Origin: Bacillus sp. ISL-41 | Lineage (GTDB): Bacteria > Bacillota > Bacilli > Bacillales > Cytobacillaceae | Assembly: GCF_018613235.1 (NCBI RefSeq) | Contig: NZ_JAGGQP010000008.1 | Span: 1 to 64,000 of the forward strand | Length of the DNA stretch: 64,000 nucleotides | Direction of reading: 5' to 3' | Part shown: positions 35,414 through 44,400 of the stretch, one piece after another | How positions within the stretch are numbered: the stretch's first letter is position 1 | Layout of the letters: the number at the start of each line of letters is the position of its first letter | The notes under the pieces: model-generated | Database searches by the model: none | What the model saw: the letters and a program-made list of their open reading frames with translations, nothing else | Told to the model about the DNA's origin: nothing | Position numbers and translations under genes: made by a program

Positions 35414-36796
35414 TTATTTTAATAAATCTGCGATTTCCTGTTCACCTGTTTGCAAAGCGTGCATCCTTGCAGTCATACCCGAATAATCTTTAATTTCGAT
35501 GTCTGCACCTAGCTCTATCAGCAATTTGACTTTGTCGATTTCACCACTAAATACTGCATGAGTCATTGCTGTATAACCTGCGCTAATTTCCTGATAATTT
35601 GGATCTCCGCCCGCATCATAAAGCATGTTGATCATTGAAGCATTCCCTCTTTCAGCAGCAGTCATGAAAGGGGTCATCCCATAATCGGATTCGAAATTCG
35701 GGTCGGCATTTAGGTCCAGCAGCAATTGAACCATCTGAGCATTATCATCCATAACAGCCCAGTCCAATGCTGTGTAACCATTGTAGTCTAATTGTTGAAT
35801 ATCTTCCCCATTTTCTATTAAACTTTCAACCTTCTTCTGATTACCATTGATGACAGCTTCAATTAGTGGAGAAACTTCTATAGCTTCATCATAATATTCC
35901 TCTTCTGAATAGAAAGCCGTATTCACCTCATTAAAGACCATGAGACCGCCAACCATGGCCAACCCGGTAAGCATAAATGAAGCAGCCACAAAAGCTATAA
36001 GCCCCTTTGATTTACTGGAAGGAATAATGACTGAATCTGTTTCACCAAAAAAGACGCTGATTTCATTCATTCTTTTTGGAAGTGGTGGATGCGTTGATAA
36101 GATTTCTGCCAGCCAGACTACAAATCCTTTTTCCTGATTGATTTGGTCTAGGTACTCTGCCTGGTTTACCCTTCTGAATAAGATTTTCCCAATAGCCAGC
36201 ATGGTAAGTCCGTTTTTTGCCGCTGCAGGATTACCTGTATAAAAGGCCGCATAGCGGTCACAAGTATATTCGCAAGCGCGCAGGTACATTTCTGCAAGTC
36301 CTGGTATCCACATTGAAGGAAGGATGAACATCATTTTGCCAAGGTGATTCCGTTTTATATGAGCCAGTTCATGGGCAAGGACAAATTGAACCTCCTCCTC
36401 AGCATTTTGTTCAATAAGGTCGAAAATCTCAGAGTAAACTACGACCATATTCCTGCCGAAAAAGCGTGTCGCAAAAGCGTTCATTATTCCGCCAGACTGC
36501 AGCACATATATATCCGGAGTCCGTTTTATTCCCATTTTGATACACAAATTTTTGACGGTTGAATGAATAAGCGGAAATTGATCACCACCTATTTTCACTG
36601 CATTGAGCCGGATCTGTCCAATCATCAAAGCATGCAGTACCAATGAAATTATCAGGAATGCTGCAATAATAATTATCCCTACAATGGATAAAGCAAATAG
36701 AATGTAAGAAGCAATACTAATACTTAATACAATCCAGAAATATTTATTCTCATTTTTATGTACCAGGTTTTTCTCGTTGAAGGCTTCCTCTGTCAT
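35414..36796 (-). CDS. M48-type membrane metallopeptidase with C-terminal ankyrin repeats
   Basis: The N-terminal half has two membrane helices (about 25-75), then a zinc site VLAHELAHIKRNH and a downstream E (CEYTCDRYAA), typical of M48/HtpX-like proteases. A further helix (KGLIAFVAASFMLTGLAMVG) follows. The C-terminal half (about 310-460) contains at least four ankyrin repeats, such as NGYTALDWAVMDDNAQMVQL and YGMTPFMTAAERGNASMINM. The ankyrin side would lie after the last helix. The ATG at 36796 follows AAGGAG. This start gives 460 aa. Confidence 0.85.
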   Translation of the reverse strand: MTEEAFNEKNLVHKNENKYFWIVLSISIASYILFALSIVGIIIIAAFLIISLVLHALMIGQIRLNAVKIGGDQFPLIHSTVKNLCIKMGIKRTPDIYVLQSGGIMNAFATRFFGRNMVVVYSEIFDLIEQNAEEEVQFVLAHELAHIKRNHLGKMMFILPSMWIPGLAEMYLRACEYTCDRYAAFYTGNPAAAKNGLTMLAIGKILFRRVNQAEYLDQINQEKGFVVWLAEILSTHPPLPKRMNEISVFFGETDSVIIPSSKSKGLIAFVAASFMLTGLAMVGGLMVFNEVNTAFYSEEEYYDEAIEVSPLIEAVINGNQKKVESLIENGEDIQQLDYNGYTALDWAVMDDNAQMVQLLLDLNADPNFESDYGMTPFMTAAERGNASMINMLYDAGGDPNYQEISAGYTAMTHAVFSGEIDKVKLLIELGADIEIKDYSGMTARMHALQTGEQEIADLLK

Positions 36797-36949
36797 TCCC
36801 AATATCTCCTTAATCACAATTAAATAGATTATAGGAGATTTTTATAAATTGGAATAGATGTTTTTTATAGGAGCAAGAACCTTATTTTACCTGTTTTCTC
36901 CGTTTCAAACTTCATATCCTTGGAAAGGTTTCCTCCACACATAACGGCC

Positions 36950-38032
36950 TTAATCCTTTTTAAAAAAGATTGTCCTTTTTAAAACTCCTTTTTTGCTGTC
37001 TTTTTCAGTATCTGCCTTTCTGTTTTGATATTGATCAATCAGTTCATTGAGTCGCTCAAGCTGAAATGCATAATCATAAATCGCAGATCCAATGATTATG
37101 AGACGAAGTCTATCATTCCGTTCAATGGACCTATCCTCGATGATCATTTCTAGGAATAACCCGCTTTGCTGAAGAATATGTTCCATATCAATTTCCCGGA
37201 TTTTTCCCGAATATTTCAAGAGAATCATCTCATGGTATTGAATCAGTTCTTCGAATTGGTCATCAAATTCATTTGTCTCCTCCGGTTCAGGCCGGCTTTG
37301 AAAGAAATGGTCCTCGACGATATCCAAAAGTCTCAAGCCTTGATGGAGGCAGGCAAGCATTTGCTTAAACACCACCAATTCCCTCACATCAAGAGGTTTC
37401 ACCTTAGATATTTTTTCTCTTTCCTCATCAAGTATTTTATAGAGTTCTTCAAGCTTGGCTACGTCCTTTCTCAGCTGACTCCATTGACCCTGGAATGTTT
37501 TCTCTGTCAGTTCATTGGATATGGCTGTTCTGATAAGCAATGACATGGTTCTAAAGCTATTGGCCATTTTTTCAGTAAAATTCTTGTTGAAATTGGGAGG
37601 TGAGACTAATAGATTAACAAGGAAAGCAGAGCCCATCCCAACAAGGACAATGACAAATTTGTTTGCTGCTGTTAAAATTCCGTTGAATTCATGTGAACTC
37701 ATCATGATTAAAACAGTGATTAGCGTTAAGGATATTGAACTTTCCATTTTGAGCTTCAAGCTAATGATAATGACAATAACAGTAACTAACCCAATGACAA
37801 TCGGGTTGTTTCCGAATAGATATATTGCTGCTATTGCGATGATCGCACCAAGCGTATTGGCCTGGAACTGCTCTAATACCTGTTTCCATGATCGATAAAT
37901 CGATGGCTGAACCGTAAAAGTTGCTGCGATTGCAGCAAAAACCGGAGGCTCCAATCCTATCCATTTTGTTATGTATAAAGCAAGTGCAACGGACACTCCT
38001 GTCTTTAAAACTCTTGGACCTAAAGTTATCAT
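36950..38032 (-). CDS. Aromatic acid exporter family protein (FUSC-like)
   Basis: This 360-aa protein has an N-terminal half with about five to six helices beginning RVLKTGVSVALALYI and containing AIAATFTVQPSIYRSWKQ, the signature of the ArAE_1/DUF939 group. The C-terminal half is cytosolic, helical and highly charged. The family is related to the FUSC/AaeB exporters of aromatic acids. The substrate here is unknown. A GGGAGTGAG site precedes the ATG. It is a single gene. Confidence 0.78.
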   Translation of the reverse strand: MITLGPRVLKTGVSVALALYITKWIGLEPPVFAAIAATFTVQPSIYRSWKQVLEQFQANTLGAIIAIAAIYLFGNNPIVIGLVTVIVIIISLKLKMESSISLTLITVLIMMSSHEFNGILTAANKFVIVLVGMGSAFLVNLLVSPPNFNKNFTEKMANSFRTMSLLIRTAISNELTEKTFQGQWSQLRKDVAKLEELYKILDEEREKISKVKPLDVRELVVFKQMLACLHQGLRLLDIVEDHFFQSRPEPEETNEFDDQFEELIQYHEMILLKYSGKIREIDMEHILQQSGLFLEMIIEDRSIERNDRLRLIIIGSAIYDYAFQLERLNELIDQYQNRKADTEKDSKKGVLKRTIFFKKD

Positions 38033-38215
38033 TTAAACCACTCACTCCCTAATAAGAACGCTTATAATCTAACATAACCTTCCTGTTTGGAATAAAACAT
38101 ATATCAATTATACTGTTGATGGATTAGAGATTGGTATTTTTAGAATACGAAAAGATTATCATTCCCTCTAGCGGGAAATAATATTCAAGCAGCTTTTTAA
38201 AAAGGTGGGAACAAA

Positions 38216-39904
38216 ATGGTAATGCTGGATAAAAATCATGACCCTAGATTAAATGCTGAACTGATTGCACAATTATCAGGACAAACTTTAAAAATTAATG
38301 CATTGGTTGAGGAAACAAACGAATTATTCGAAGAAGCTTGTGAGCATTACGAGCCTTTAAATATGAAATCAAATTCAGGTATTTTCTCTTTTTTCAATAA
38401 TTTCACTGCTAATTTGCGCAGAGTCATCCAGACTAAATCTGCTTTCGATAACGCTATTTCGTATGAAACCGTTGTTGATAAAAACGGAAATGTCTTTCCT
38501 GAATGGATGGAAAGATTAAATGAGCAATATAAAACTTTACTGAAGGAAATTGATCGTGGGGTCTATATAGAGGATTTTGGTGCGCTCGGAGATGGGACGA
38601 CGGATTGCACTGAGGCTTTCAAAATGGCTCTTGGCAAAGGGCGTGTGAAAATATACATTCCTGAGGGTGTTTATATCGTCAGAGAGATGAAACTGCCCTC
38701 CTTCACCTATCTGGTCGGGGCCGGTAAAGGGAAAACAGTTATCAAACTGCATGATTCGGCACCAAAAAGCAGAAGACTCATAACAAATAAAAATCATCGC
38801 ACTGGGAATCGAAATGTATATGTGAAAGGGATGACACTGGATTGGAATGTTGAACGTTTGGGGAAGGTCGAAAAAACCAGTACCTGGGGTAACCATTCCA
38901 GCTGTCTGCTTTATGCAAATGTAAAATATGGCTGGGTAAAGGATGTAGAAGGTGTTAACCCCGGGCTTCACTGTTTTGATATTTCATCTCCTCTATATAA
39001 TTATTATGGTGATGGCTATCGGGCCCGTGGAGGAAGTGAGTTTATCTGGCTCGATAACCTCAATGGCCATGGTTTTGGTGATGACGGGATTACGACTCAC
39101 CATAGTGATAATATTTTCATTTCAAATTGCCATATGAGTGATCCAAGTGGCAAAACACATAAAAAAGGATTTTCAAATTCAAATGGAATCGAAATAGATG
39201 ATGGATCGAGAAATGTCTGGCTATTCAACAACTCATCCGCAAGATGCTTTGGCGGGGTTGAAATCAAAGCCCACCATACGTCTTCGGCAGCTAATAATGT
39301 TGTCATCATAGGCCATCTCTCTGCAAATGACAATCGATCTTATAATTTCAGGCATATAGGACACCACAAAGAAAATGATCCTGAATCAAAAACTGCAATC
39401 AACATTCGAGCAGCAAATATCATATCATATAAGCCGATTCATACCGAGTTATATGCAAACTCTTCACCAAGGGCAATGGTAATATCAGCTTATAAAAATG
39501 TAGCTGTGAACCATTTTACTGCTATTGGTGATCCTTTCTATGACTATGGCGGTGAACCAGCAATTGCCATTCAGTACCGTTCGAGAAATGTTATTTTAAC
39601 AAATGTGGCATTAAGCGGTTTTACAAAAGCAGGTTCCGATATAAAGGTATTTGGAGGAAGCAACCATGCAGATAATGTTAGAATTCGAAATGTTCTTTCA
39701 AGATATTCGGCACCAAAAGCCATTCAAATAGGTAAAGGTGTCGCCATGGCTGAGGTTGAAAAGGTCTTCGCGGAAGCAGTCAATGGAAAGATTGTAGTTG
39801 AACTAGCCGATAATGAAAATAAAGCCATGGTAAAGGAAATTAACGCAAAAGGATTCAAGGAGGTTATTTGGGGAGGTTCTACCAGAAACCAGCCAACCGT
39901 TTAA
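38216..39904 (+). CDS. Pectate-lyase-like parallel beta-helix protein
   Basis: In this 562-aa protein, the first about 115 residues are helical and charged. The segment DFGALGDGTTDCTEAFKMAL, then KIYIPEGVYIV, is the start of the Pectate_lyase_3/GH28-type beta-helix. It is followed by many short strand repeats with N, D and H residues (NGIEIDDGSRNVWLFNNSSA). No signal peptide or cell-wall anchor is seen, so it may be released or act inside, as with some phage-tail or spore-associated polysaccharide-binding proteins. The substrate is unknown. The ribosome site AAGGTGGGA is clear. It is a single gene with its own terminator. Confidence 0.75.
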   Translation: MVMLDKNHDPRLNAELIAQLSGQTLKINALVEETNELFEEACEHYEPLNMKSNSGIFSFFNNFTANLRRVIQTKSAFDNAISYETVVDKNGNVFPEWMERLNEQYKTLLKEIDRGVYIEDFGALGDGTTDCTEAFKMALGKGRVKIYIPEGVYIVREMKLPSFTYLVGAGKGKTVIKLHDSAPKSRRLITNKNHRTGNRNVYVKGMTLDWNVERLGKVEKTSTWGNHSSCLLYANVKYGWVKDVEGVNPGLHCFDISSPLYNYYGDGYRARGGSEFIWLDNLNGHGFGDDGITTHHSDNIFISNCHMSDPSGKTHKKGFSNSNGIEIDDGSRNVWLFNNSSARCFGGVEIKAHHTSSAANNVVIIGHLSANDNRSYNFRHIGHHKENDPESKTAINIRAANIISYKPIHTELYANSSPRAMVISAYKNVAVNHFTAIGDPFYDYGGEPAIAIQYRSRNVILTNVALSGFTKAGSDIKVFGGSNHADNVRIRNVLSRYSAPKAIQIGKGVAMAEVEKVFAEAVNGKIVVELADNENKAMVKEINAKGFKEVIWGGSTRNQPTV

Positions 39905-39917
39905 AAACAAATAATAA

Positions 39918-39943
39918 AAGGAAGCAGTTCAAACTGCTTCCTT
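39918..39943. terminator. Bidirectional terminator
   Basis: GGAAGCAGTT pairs with AACTGCTTCC between convergent genes. Confidence 0.75.
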
Positions 39944-39945
39944 GA

Positions 39946-40692
39946 TTATGAGAGCACCCATTTTTCGATTGCCTGGGCAACTCCGCTATCCTGATTAGTA
40001 CCTGTGACATCATCTGCAGCTTCCTTTACTGTCTCTTGGGCATTCCCCATTGCGATTCCAAGACCTGCTTCAGCAATCATTGCAATGTCATTCAGACTGT
40101 CTCCCACTGCCATTACATTGTCCATTGATATTCCCAATAGGTCACAAACCTTCTGCAGCCCCACAGCCTTATTGATGCCTAGAGCATTGACTTCGATATT
40201 TTTCAGGCTTGAATTGCTAATTTCGAATACACCTTTATCTTGTAATTCTTTGAGTACATTTCCTCTTATTTCATCTTCTTCAATATGGAAGCCAAATTTA
40301 ATCCATTCTTGGGAAAACAGGTCTTCTGGCATATTATTCCTCCAGACGTTTTCACTGCTTGTCGCCCAAAACCCTGTCCTATTCTTTTTGGACAGTTCAA
40401 ACATCCATTGGATATGCTCGGTATCCACTTTACTTCTTTGTACCAATTCACCATTCGGACCCCAGATTTCTCCACCGTTGACCGTCACGAGATAAGAAGA
40501 CAGCTCCAGGGACAATACGTAATCCCTTGCTGTTTTGAGACTGCGGCCAGTACTTAGTACAACACGGACCCCTCTTTTTTCGGCTTCTTTAATCGCACGT
40601 CTATTCTCGTCTGACACCTCATGCCTGTCATCTAGAAGTGTTCCATCCATATCCAGTGCGATCAGTTTAATATCTGGCTTTTTATTAATCAA
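39946..40692 (-). CDS. Cof-type HAD phosphatase
   Basis: This 248-aa haloacid dehalogenase-type phosphatase has motif I ALDMDGTLLDD, motif II VVLSTGRS and motif IV VMAVGDSLNDIAMI. The capping domain of type C2B lies in the middle. Cof-type proteins dephosphorylate sugar phosphates or nucleotides; the specificity here is unknown. The TTG start at 40692 follows AAAGGAG by 8 nt. It is a single gene. Confidence 0.9.
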   Translation of the reverse strand: MINKKPDIKLIALDMDGTLLDDRHEVSDENRRAIKEAEKRGVRVVLSTGRSLKTARDYVLSLELSSYLVTVNGGEIWGPNGELVQRSKVDTEHIQWMFELSKKNRTGFWATSSENVWRNNMPEDLFSQEWIKFGFHIEEDEIRGNVLKELQDKGVFEISNSSLKNIEVNALGINKAVGLQKVCDLLGISMDNVMAVGDSLNDIAMIAEAGLGIAMGNAQETVKEAADDVTGTNQDSGVAQAIEKWVLS

Positions 40693-40883
40693 AATGAATC
40701 TCCTTTAGTTGGTTTATATTTCTTACACAAACTTTGTTGCTATTGACTACAAAATAGGATTGAATGACCTATGTTTTCCACAAAATTACGCTTATTATGA
40801 GAAAGAGCTTGCACACTTAATAACGCCCCACAAAATGGCTTTTTATCACGTTAAAATCGGCTTTAGGATTTTAACAACAATCT

Positions 40884-41714
40884 TTACGAAAACAATCTTT
40901 TATTGATACTATCAATAGCCTGTTTTACCGTAGCAAAGGTATTGATGTTTGAAAAATCAACTCCACCCTCCACCGCAGCCTGGGCAAGCTCTGGTCTCAT
41001 TCCAGTAGCAATTGAGTCTACACCCAACAGCCGTAAAACATTGTGGATATCAATAATGTGCTTGGCAATCGTTGCATCAATTGTAACAATTCCAGAAAAA
41101 TCAATAATTAGTGACTGTATTTTTTGGTTTGCAACCAAAGGTATTGCCCTTTCCAATATCAATCTGGCACGGTCATGATCCATTTTGCCTACTAAAGGCA
41201 GCACCGCTATGTTTTCTTGTACTGGTACAACTGGAGTAGATAGAATATCCACTTCAGCCTGGACATCTTTCATCAGTTTTGAGGTTTGTCTTTCAAACGC
41301 AAATACAGTTTCATTTATGCTAATATCAAGCATATTGTTCACTCTTTTATTGATCCATATTAAATCTTCCGTGTTAACGTCATGCCTCAAACTAATTTCC
41401 GCCATTTTATCTATAAAAACAATCCTCGTGGGAGGATACCTAAAAAGGATGTCAGAAATCCTGCCGCCTTTAGCTGCTTCCCGTTCTCCATTTTGCTTGC
41501 TCCATTCAAGAAGTCTCTTAGAAGTTGTTTCATCTTTAGTCATGATAGAGTCACCGAGAAAACTAAGATACTCTGTATAAACAACAATTGCCTGGTCAAC
41601 TTCCTGCTTTGGAATCTCCACACCAATCAGTTTAAGTATGGAATTCACCATTTCCTTTGCGATAGGTTCGGAATTTTGCTGAAGTTCATTTGCTACTGCT
41701 GAGGTTGGATTCAC
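40884..41714 (-). CDS. RsbR-type stressosome protein with a C-terminal STAS domain
   Basis: This 276-aa protein has an N-terminal helical, non-heme-globin-like domain and a C-terminal STAS domain (about 160-275). SLIIDFSGIVTIDATIAKHI carries the expected loop. GMRPELAQAAVEGGVDFSNI is the following helix region, as in RsbR paralogues that control sigma-B through the stressosome. The phosphorylatable Thr/Ser positions seem present (T in VTID, T in DATIA), but I cannot align them exactly. The GTG start at 41714 is favoured by an AAAGGAA site. Confidence 0.8.
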   Translation of the reverse strand: MNPTSAVANELQQNSEPIAKEMVNSILKLIGVEIPKQEVDQAIVVYTEYLSFLGDSIMTKDETTSKRLLEWSKQNGEREAAKGGRISDILFRYPPTRIVFIDKMAEISLRHDVNTEDLIWINKRVNNMLDISINETVFAFERQTSKLMKDVQAEVDILSTPVVPVQENIAVLPLVGKMDHDRARLILERAIPLVANQKIQSLIIDFSGIVTIDATIAKHIIDIHNVLRLLGVDSIATGMRPELAQAAVEGGVDFSNINTFATVKQAIDSINKRLFS

Positions 41715-42021
41715 AAAGGTCACTTCCTTTTTTACTTAAGTTATTTCGTAAGTATTGCAGATTTCAAAAAAAGTTTATGAGTAATCTTGTATTAGCTGTT
41801 CAAAATGCCTGGATAGGCTCGGTTGCAAGGATATCTTTTTTGGCCCTAATCAATTCGGTAATAGCCTATCTTCCTTAATTATAGAATACATCTTTAACAA
41901 CAATTAATCTTCTTTAAACCTGCTAAAACCTTCTTTAGTTATGAAAATGATCTGGTTGGCCTAGGTATATAATACTCCTGCTGCGTATAGAATCCAAACC
42001 GTGAGTGTTACGTAACATGCT
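41715..42021. other. Non-coding interval
   Basis: This 307-bp stretch lies between two minus-strand genes. A few short readings exist without ribosome sites. I see no clear structure. Confidence 0.4.
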
Positions 42022-42738
42022 TCAATATTCCTTAGAGATTCTCGTCAACTCAAAAAACTCTTTCTCTGGTTTCATCCATTTAACTCCTCTATCAGACACG
42101 AAATAAATTCCTTCTTCCAAATCGTAGTATACATCAACTTTTAAGCTACCAAAATCGATAACGCTTTTTCCGGTATAATAAACCTGTTGCCTGTCCGCTT
42201 CCAAAGCTCCATTTATCATACTGATTACCTGTCCAATTACTTGCTTATCCTTCATTTTGAAGCACTCGTCGCTACGGTCCGGCTGTTCGTTAATACAAAT
42301 TTCTGAAACTTCCATCTCGATCCATCTGTCAGCCCTCAGTCCTTCTCTTTTATCAAAAATAACTTGTGTTTGATTCAGGTTCTTATAATAGGCCGCCCTT
42401 ATTGATAGTACCCAGGATGTATTATCTTTTTTCCAAAAAGAAGTAAATCCTGCTCCATCCTCTGTGTGTGTTGCGGAGGATTGTGACATAATTAATACCC
42501 ATCCATTATTTAGGAGTTCCTTTTCGTAAAACTGCTTAATTTCTTCCCATTGGTCACCTTCGGCTCTATAAATCGGACTGGCTGGCTTCAATTCACTATA
42601 AAGCGGAATATCTTCTGTTCGCTCTGGTATTACGGCAAGCCCTTCATATTTCTCTTCCTGTTTAATTTGAAAATAAAAAAGCCCGCCAAGAAATGAAAAA
42701 ATGATTAAAATAAGTACACCCGTTTTCCAAAATTTCAA
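42022..42738 (-). CDS. Hypothetical membrane-anchored extracytoplasmic protein
   Basis: In this 238-aa protein, a single N-terminal hydrophobic segment (VLILIIFSFLGGLFYF, about residues 8-23) follows a basic start, and the rest is soluble, so it is a signal anchor. The exterior part has two Cys residues spaced by 11 (CINEQPDRSDEC), which could form a disulfide. No family is recognised. It is a single gene, divergent from the interrupted ywbE. Confidence 0.5.
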   Translation of the reverse strand: MKFWKTGVLILIIFSFLGGLFYFQIKQEEKYEGLAVIPERTEDIPLYSELKPASPIYRAEGDQWEEIKQFYEKELLNNGWVLIMSQSSATHTEDGAGFTSFWKKDNTSWVLSIRAAYYKNLNQTQVIFDKREGLRADRWIEMEVSEICINEQPDRSDECFKMKDKQVIGQVISMINGALEADRQQVYYTGKSVIDFGSLKVDVYYDLEEGIYFVSDRGVKWMKPEKEFFELTRISKEY

Positions 42739-42899
42739 GTCTATCCCTCTTTGCCTTTTTACTGTAGCTATTTTCGATTAAATTCACGAAAAGAGCCCTA
42801 CTTTATAATAATGTAAAAAATGGTAGAATTGAATACTCATGGGTCGCTTTATATTATATATAAGACTATATTTAAAAATAAAACTGTGGAGGGTCATGT

Positions 42900-43056
42900 A
42901 TGTCCAATAGAAAAGATGGCAAAAACCGAAATGAGATCAAACCCGGCATGAAAGTTAATATTGTCCTAAAGGCTGACCAGAAAACCGGTAAGCTAACTCC
43001 TGGAATCGTGAAAGATCTCCTCACCAAATCCAGCACACATCCCCATGGCATTAATA
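42900..43056 (+). pseudogene. ywbE: 5' part of ywbE interrupted by the element
   Basis: This gives the first 51 codons of a YwbE-family (DUF2196) protein, from MSNRKDGKNRNEIKPGMKVN to STHPHGI. After that the frame enters the element (NNVYQSVHK, stop at 43080-43082). The missing part KVRLEDGQVGRVKEILE is found at 51151-51204. A good GGAGGG site and upstream A/T-rich region remain, so this fragment is still probably transcribed until the terminator at 43103. The original gene would have been about 68 codons. Confidence 0.9.
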
Positions 43057-43091
43057 ATGTATACCAATCTGTACATAAATAAAAATGTACA
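43057..43091. repeat. Left-end TGTAC repeat cluster
   Basis: ATGTATAC (43057-43064), TGTACAT (43070-43076) and ATGTACA (43085-43091) are present; the last two form an inverted pair with an 8-nt spacer. A further ATGTACA is at 43151-43157, just upstream of the first recombinase gene. These are likely recombinase-binding sites. Confidence 0.7.
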
Positions 43092-43102
43092 TTAATATTG
43101 GC

Positions 43103-43132
43103 AAAACCCTTTTGAATAAAAGGGTTTTTTTA
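43103..43132 (+). terminator. Terminator just inside the element's left end
   Basis: An 11-bp perfect stem (AAAACCCTTTT / AAAAGGGTTTT, loop GAAT) is followed by T residues. It should stop transcription from the broken ywbE promoter before the recombinase genes. Confidence 0.85.
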
Positions 43133-43187
43133 TTTCATGTCGAATTACCTATGTACAAAAATAATTTAAGTTATCAGGGGAAAATGT

Positions 43188-44384
43188 ATGAATAATTTAC
43201 TACACTTTAATAAGAGTAAGAACAATATAAGATTTGTCGTGAGGACAGCAACAATAGAATTGTATCGAGACCGTAAAACAGGACCTGTAATGAAAAAACA
43301 TGCCGTTATAATGCTTAAAAATGTAAATAACGGAAAGGAGATTATACACCCTTTAAATCAATTTATTGTGGATTATTACCGTAATAAATCGTATAACTCC
43401 ATGTCTGTAGCATCGTTCGGGATTACTTCTTTTTTAAATTGGTTATTCTTTGACAGGGAACATCCACTTAAAGATTTAGAAGAGTTGACTATTAGCTGTG
43501 CTACGGAGTTCTTATTTTCACAAACCAAGAAGGGAAACGTAAAGTCAACTGTTAAGAGTTATGAAAACATTATCTATCAATTCTATGTATATCTATCAGA
43601 AAATAGCATTTTAAAAAACATACAACATAGTGACATATTAAATCTCAAAGATAAACATTTTAAAAAGTTAATATATAACCAGAACCCTGTTGGGGAAAGA
43701 ATTCATGATTTTAAAACTGAATTAATAATTCCTTTTATAGAAACTGCATATAACGAAACAAATCCAATTGCATTAGGTGTGTATTATCAGTTTTTTGGAG
43801 GAATAAGAATGGGTGAAATAGTTAATATCACAAAGTCAAATATTAGAAATATCGGTTCTTTTGGAGAGTTTGGACAAATTGTTAAGATTACCGATACAAA
43901 TTTAAGAACGGACTTAACAACGACTTCTGGAACAGGTGAAGTTAAAAAAAATAGAAGTCAACCAATTTTTCCATACAGGAGTTTATTGAAAAAACTTTAT
44001 AATAACCATTTAAAAATGTATAGAAATACCGATACAGATGCTCTATTCCTTAATAGAGATGGTAATCCAATGTCAGGAGAAAGTTATAGAAAAGCATTTA
44101 AAAATTTACAGATACTATTTGTAGAAAATTTAAAGAAATCGAATGACATTAGGATTTCAACATACGGTCATTACTTAGACAGTATGAAATGGTCAACACA
44201 TATTGGGAGAGGTGTATTTTCTAATTTATTAGCGGAGTATACTGACAATGTGTTAGAGGTTGCAGTTTCTCGTGGAGATAGTAATTTAAATTCTTCACTA
44301 ACTTATATAGCAGATACAAAAAGGATAATGAACAAACTGCAAAAAGAATTAGAGTTACTTTATAATGGCGATTTTTTAGACTGA
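43188..44384 (+). CDS. Tyrosine recombinase 1 of the element (TnpA-like)
   Basis: This 398-aa protein has an N-terminal SAM-like core-binding region (about 60-170) and a C-terminal catalytic domain. Catalytic residues are readable: Arg about 207 (GGIRMGEI), HxxR at about 338-341 (HIGRG) and Tyr about 373 (SSLTYIAD). It is the most complete recombinase of the three and is probably the main strand-cleaving enzyme. The box after the second Arg (SRGDSNLN) is divergent from the usual LGH. An AGGGGAAA site precedes the ATG. It is 16 bp upstream of the next gene and co-transcribed with it. It is similar in role to Tn554 TnpA, with low sequence resemblance expected. Confidence 0.85.
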   Translation: MNNLLHFNKSKNNIRFVVRTATIELYRDRKTGPVMKKHAVIMLKNVNNGKEIIHPLNQFIVDYYRNKSYNSMSVASFGITSFLNWLFFDREHPLKDLEELTISCATEFLFSQTKKGNVKSTVKSYENIIYQFYVYLSENSILKNIQHSDILNLKDKHFKKLIYNQNPVGERIHDFKTELIIPFIETAYNETNPIALGVYYQFFGGIRMGEIVNITKSNIRNIGSFGEFGQIVKITDTNLRTDLTTTSGTGEVKKNRSQPIFPYRSLLKKLYNNHLKMYRNTDTDALFLNRDGNPMSGESYRKAFKNLQILFVENLKKSNDIRISTYGHYLDSMKWSTHIGRGVFSNLLAEYTDNVLEVAVSRGDSNLNSSLTYIADTKRIMNKLQKELELLYNGDFLD

Positions 44385-44400
44385 TTTTTAGGAGATAAAT

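Noticed and set aside
38537-38971. Minus-strand ORF inside the pectate-lyase-like gene
   Set aside because: It is a shadow of the + strand beta-helix gene and has no ribosome site.
42900-43082. A complete 60-codon gene, with the end NNVYQSVHK as its true C-terminus
   Set aside because: The first 51 codons match DUF2196 and the missing end is found in frame at 51151-51204, so the last codons are element sequence.
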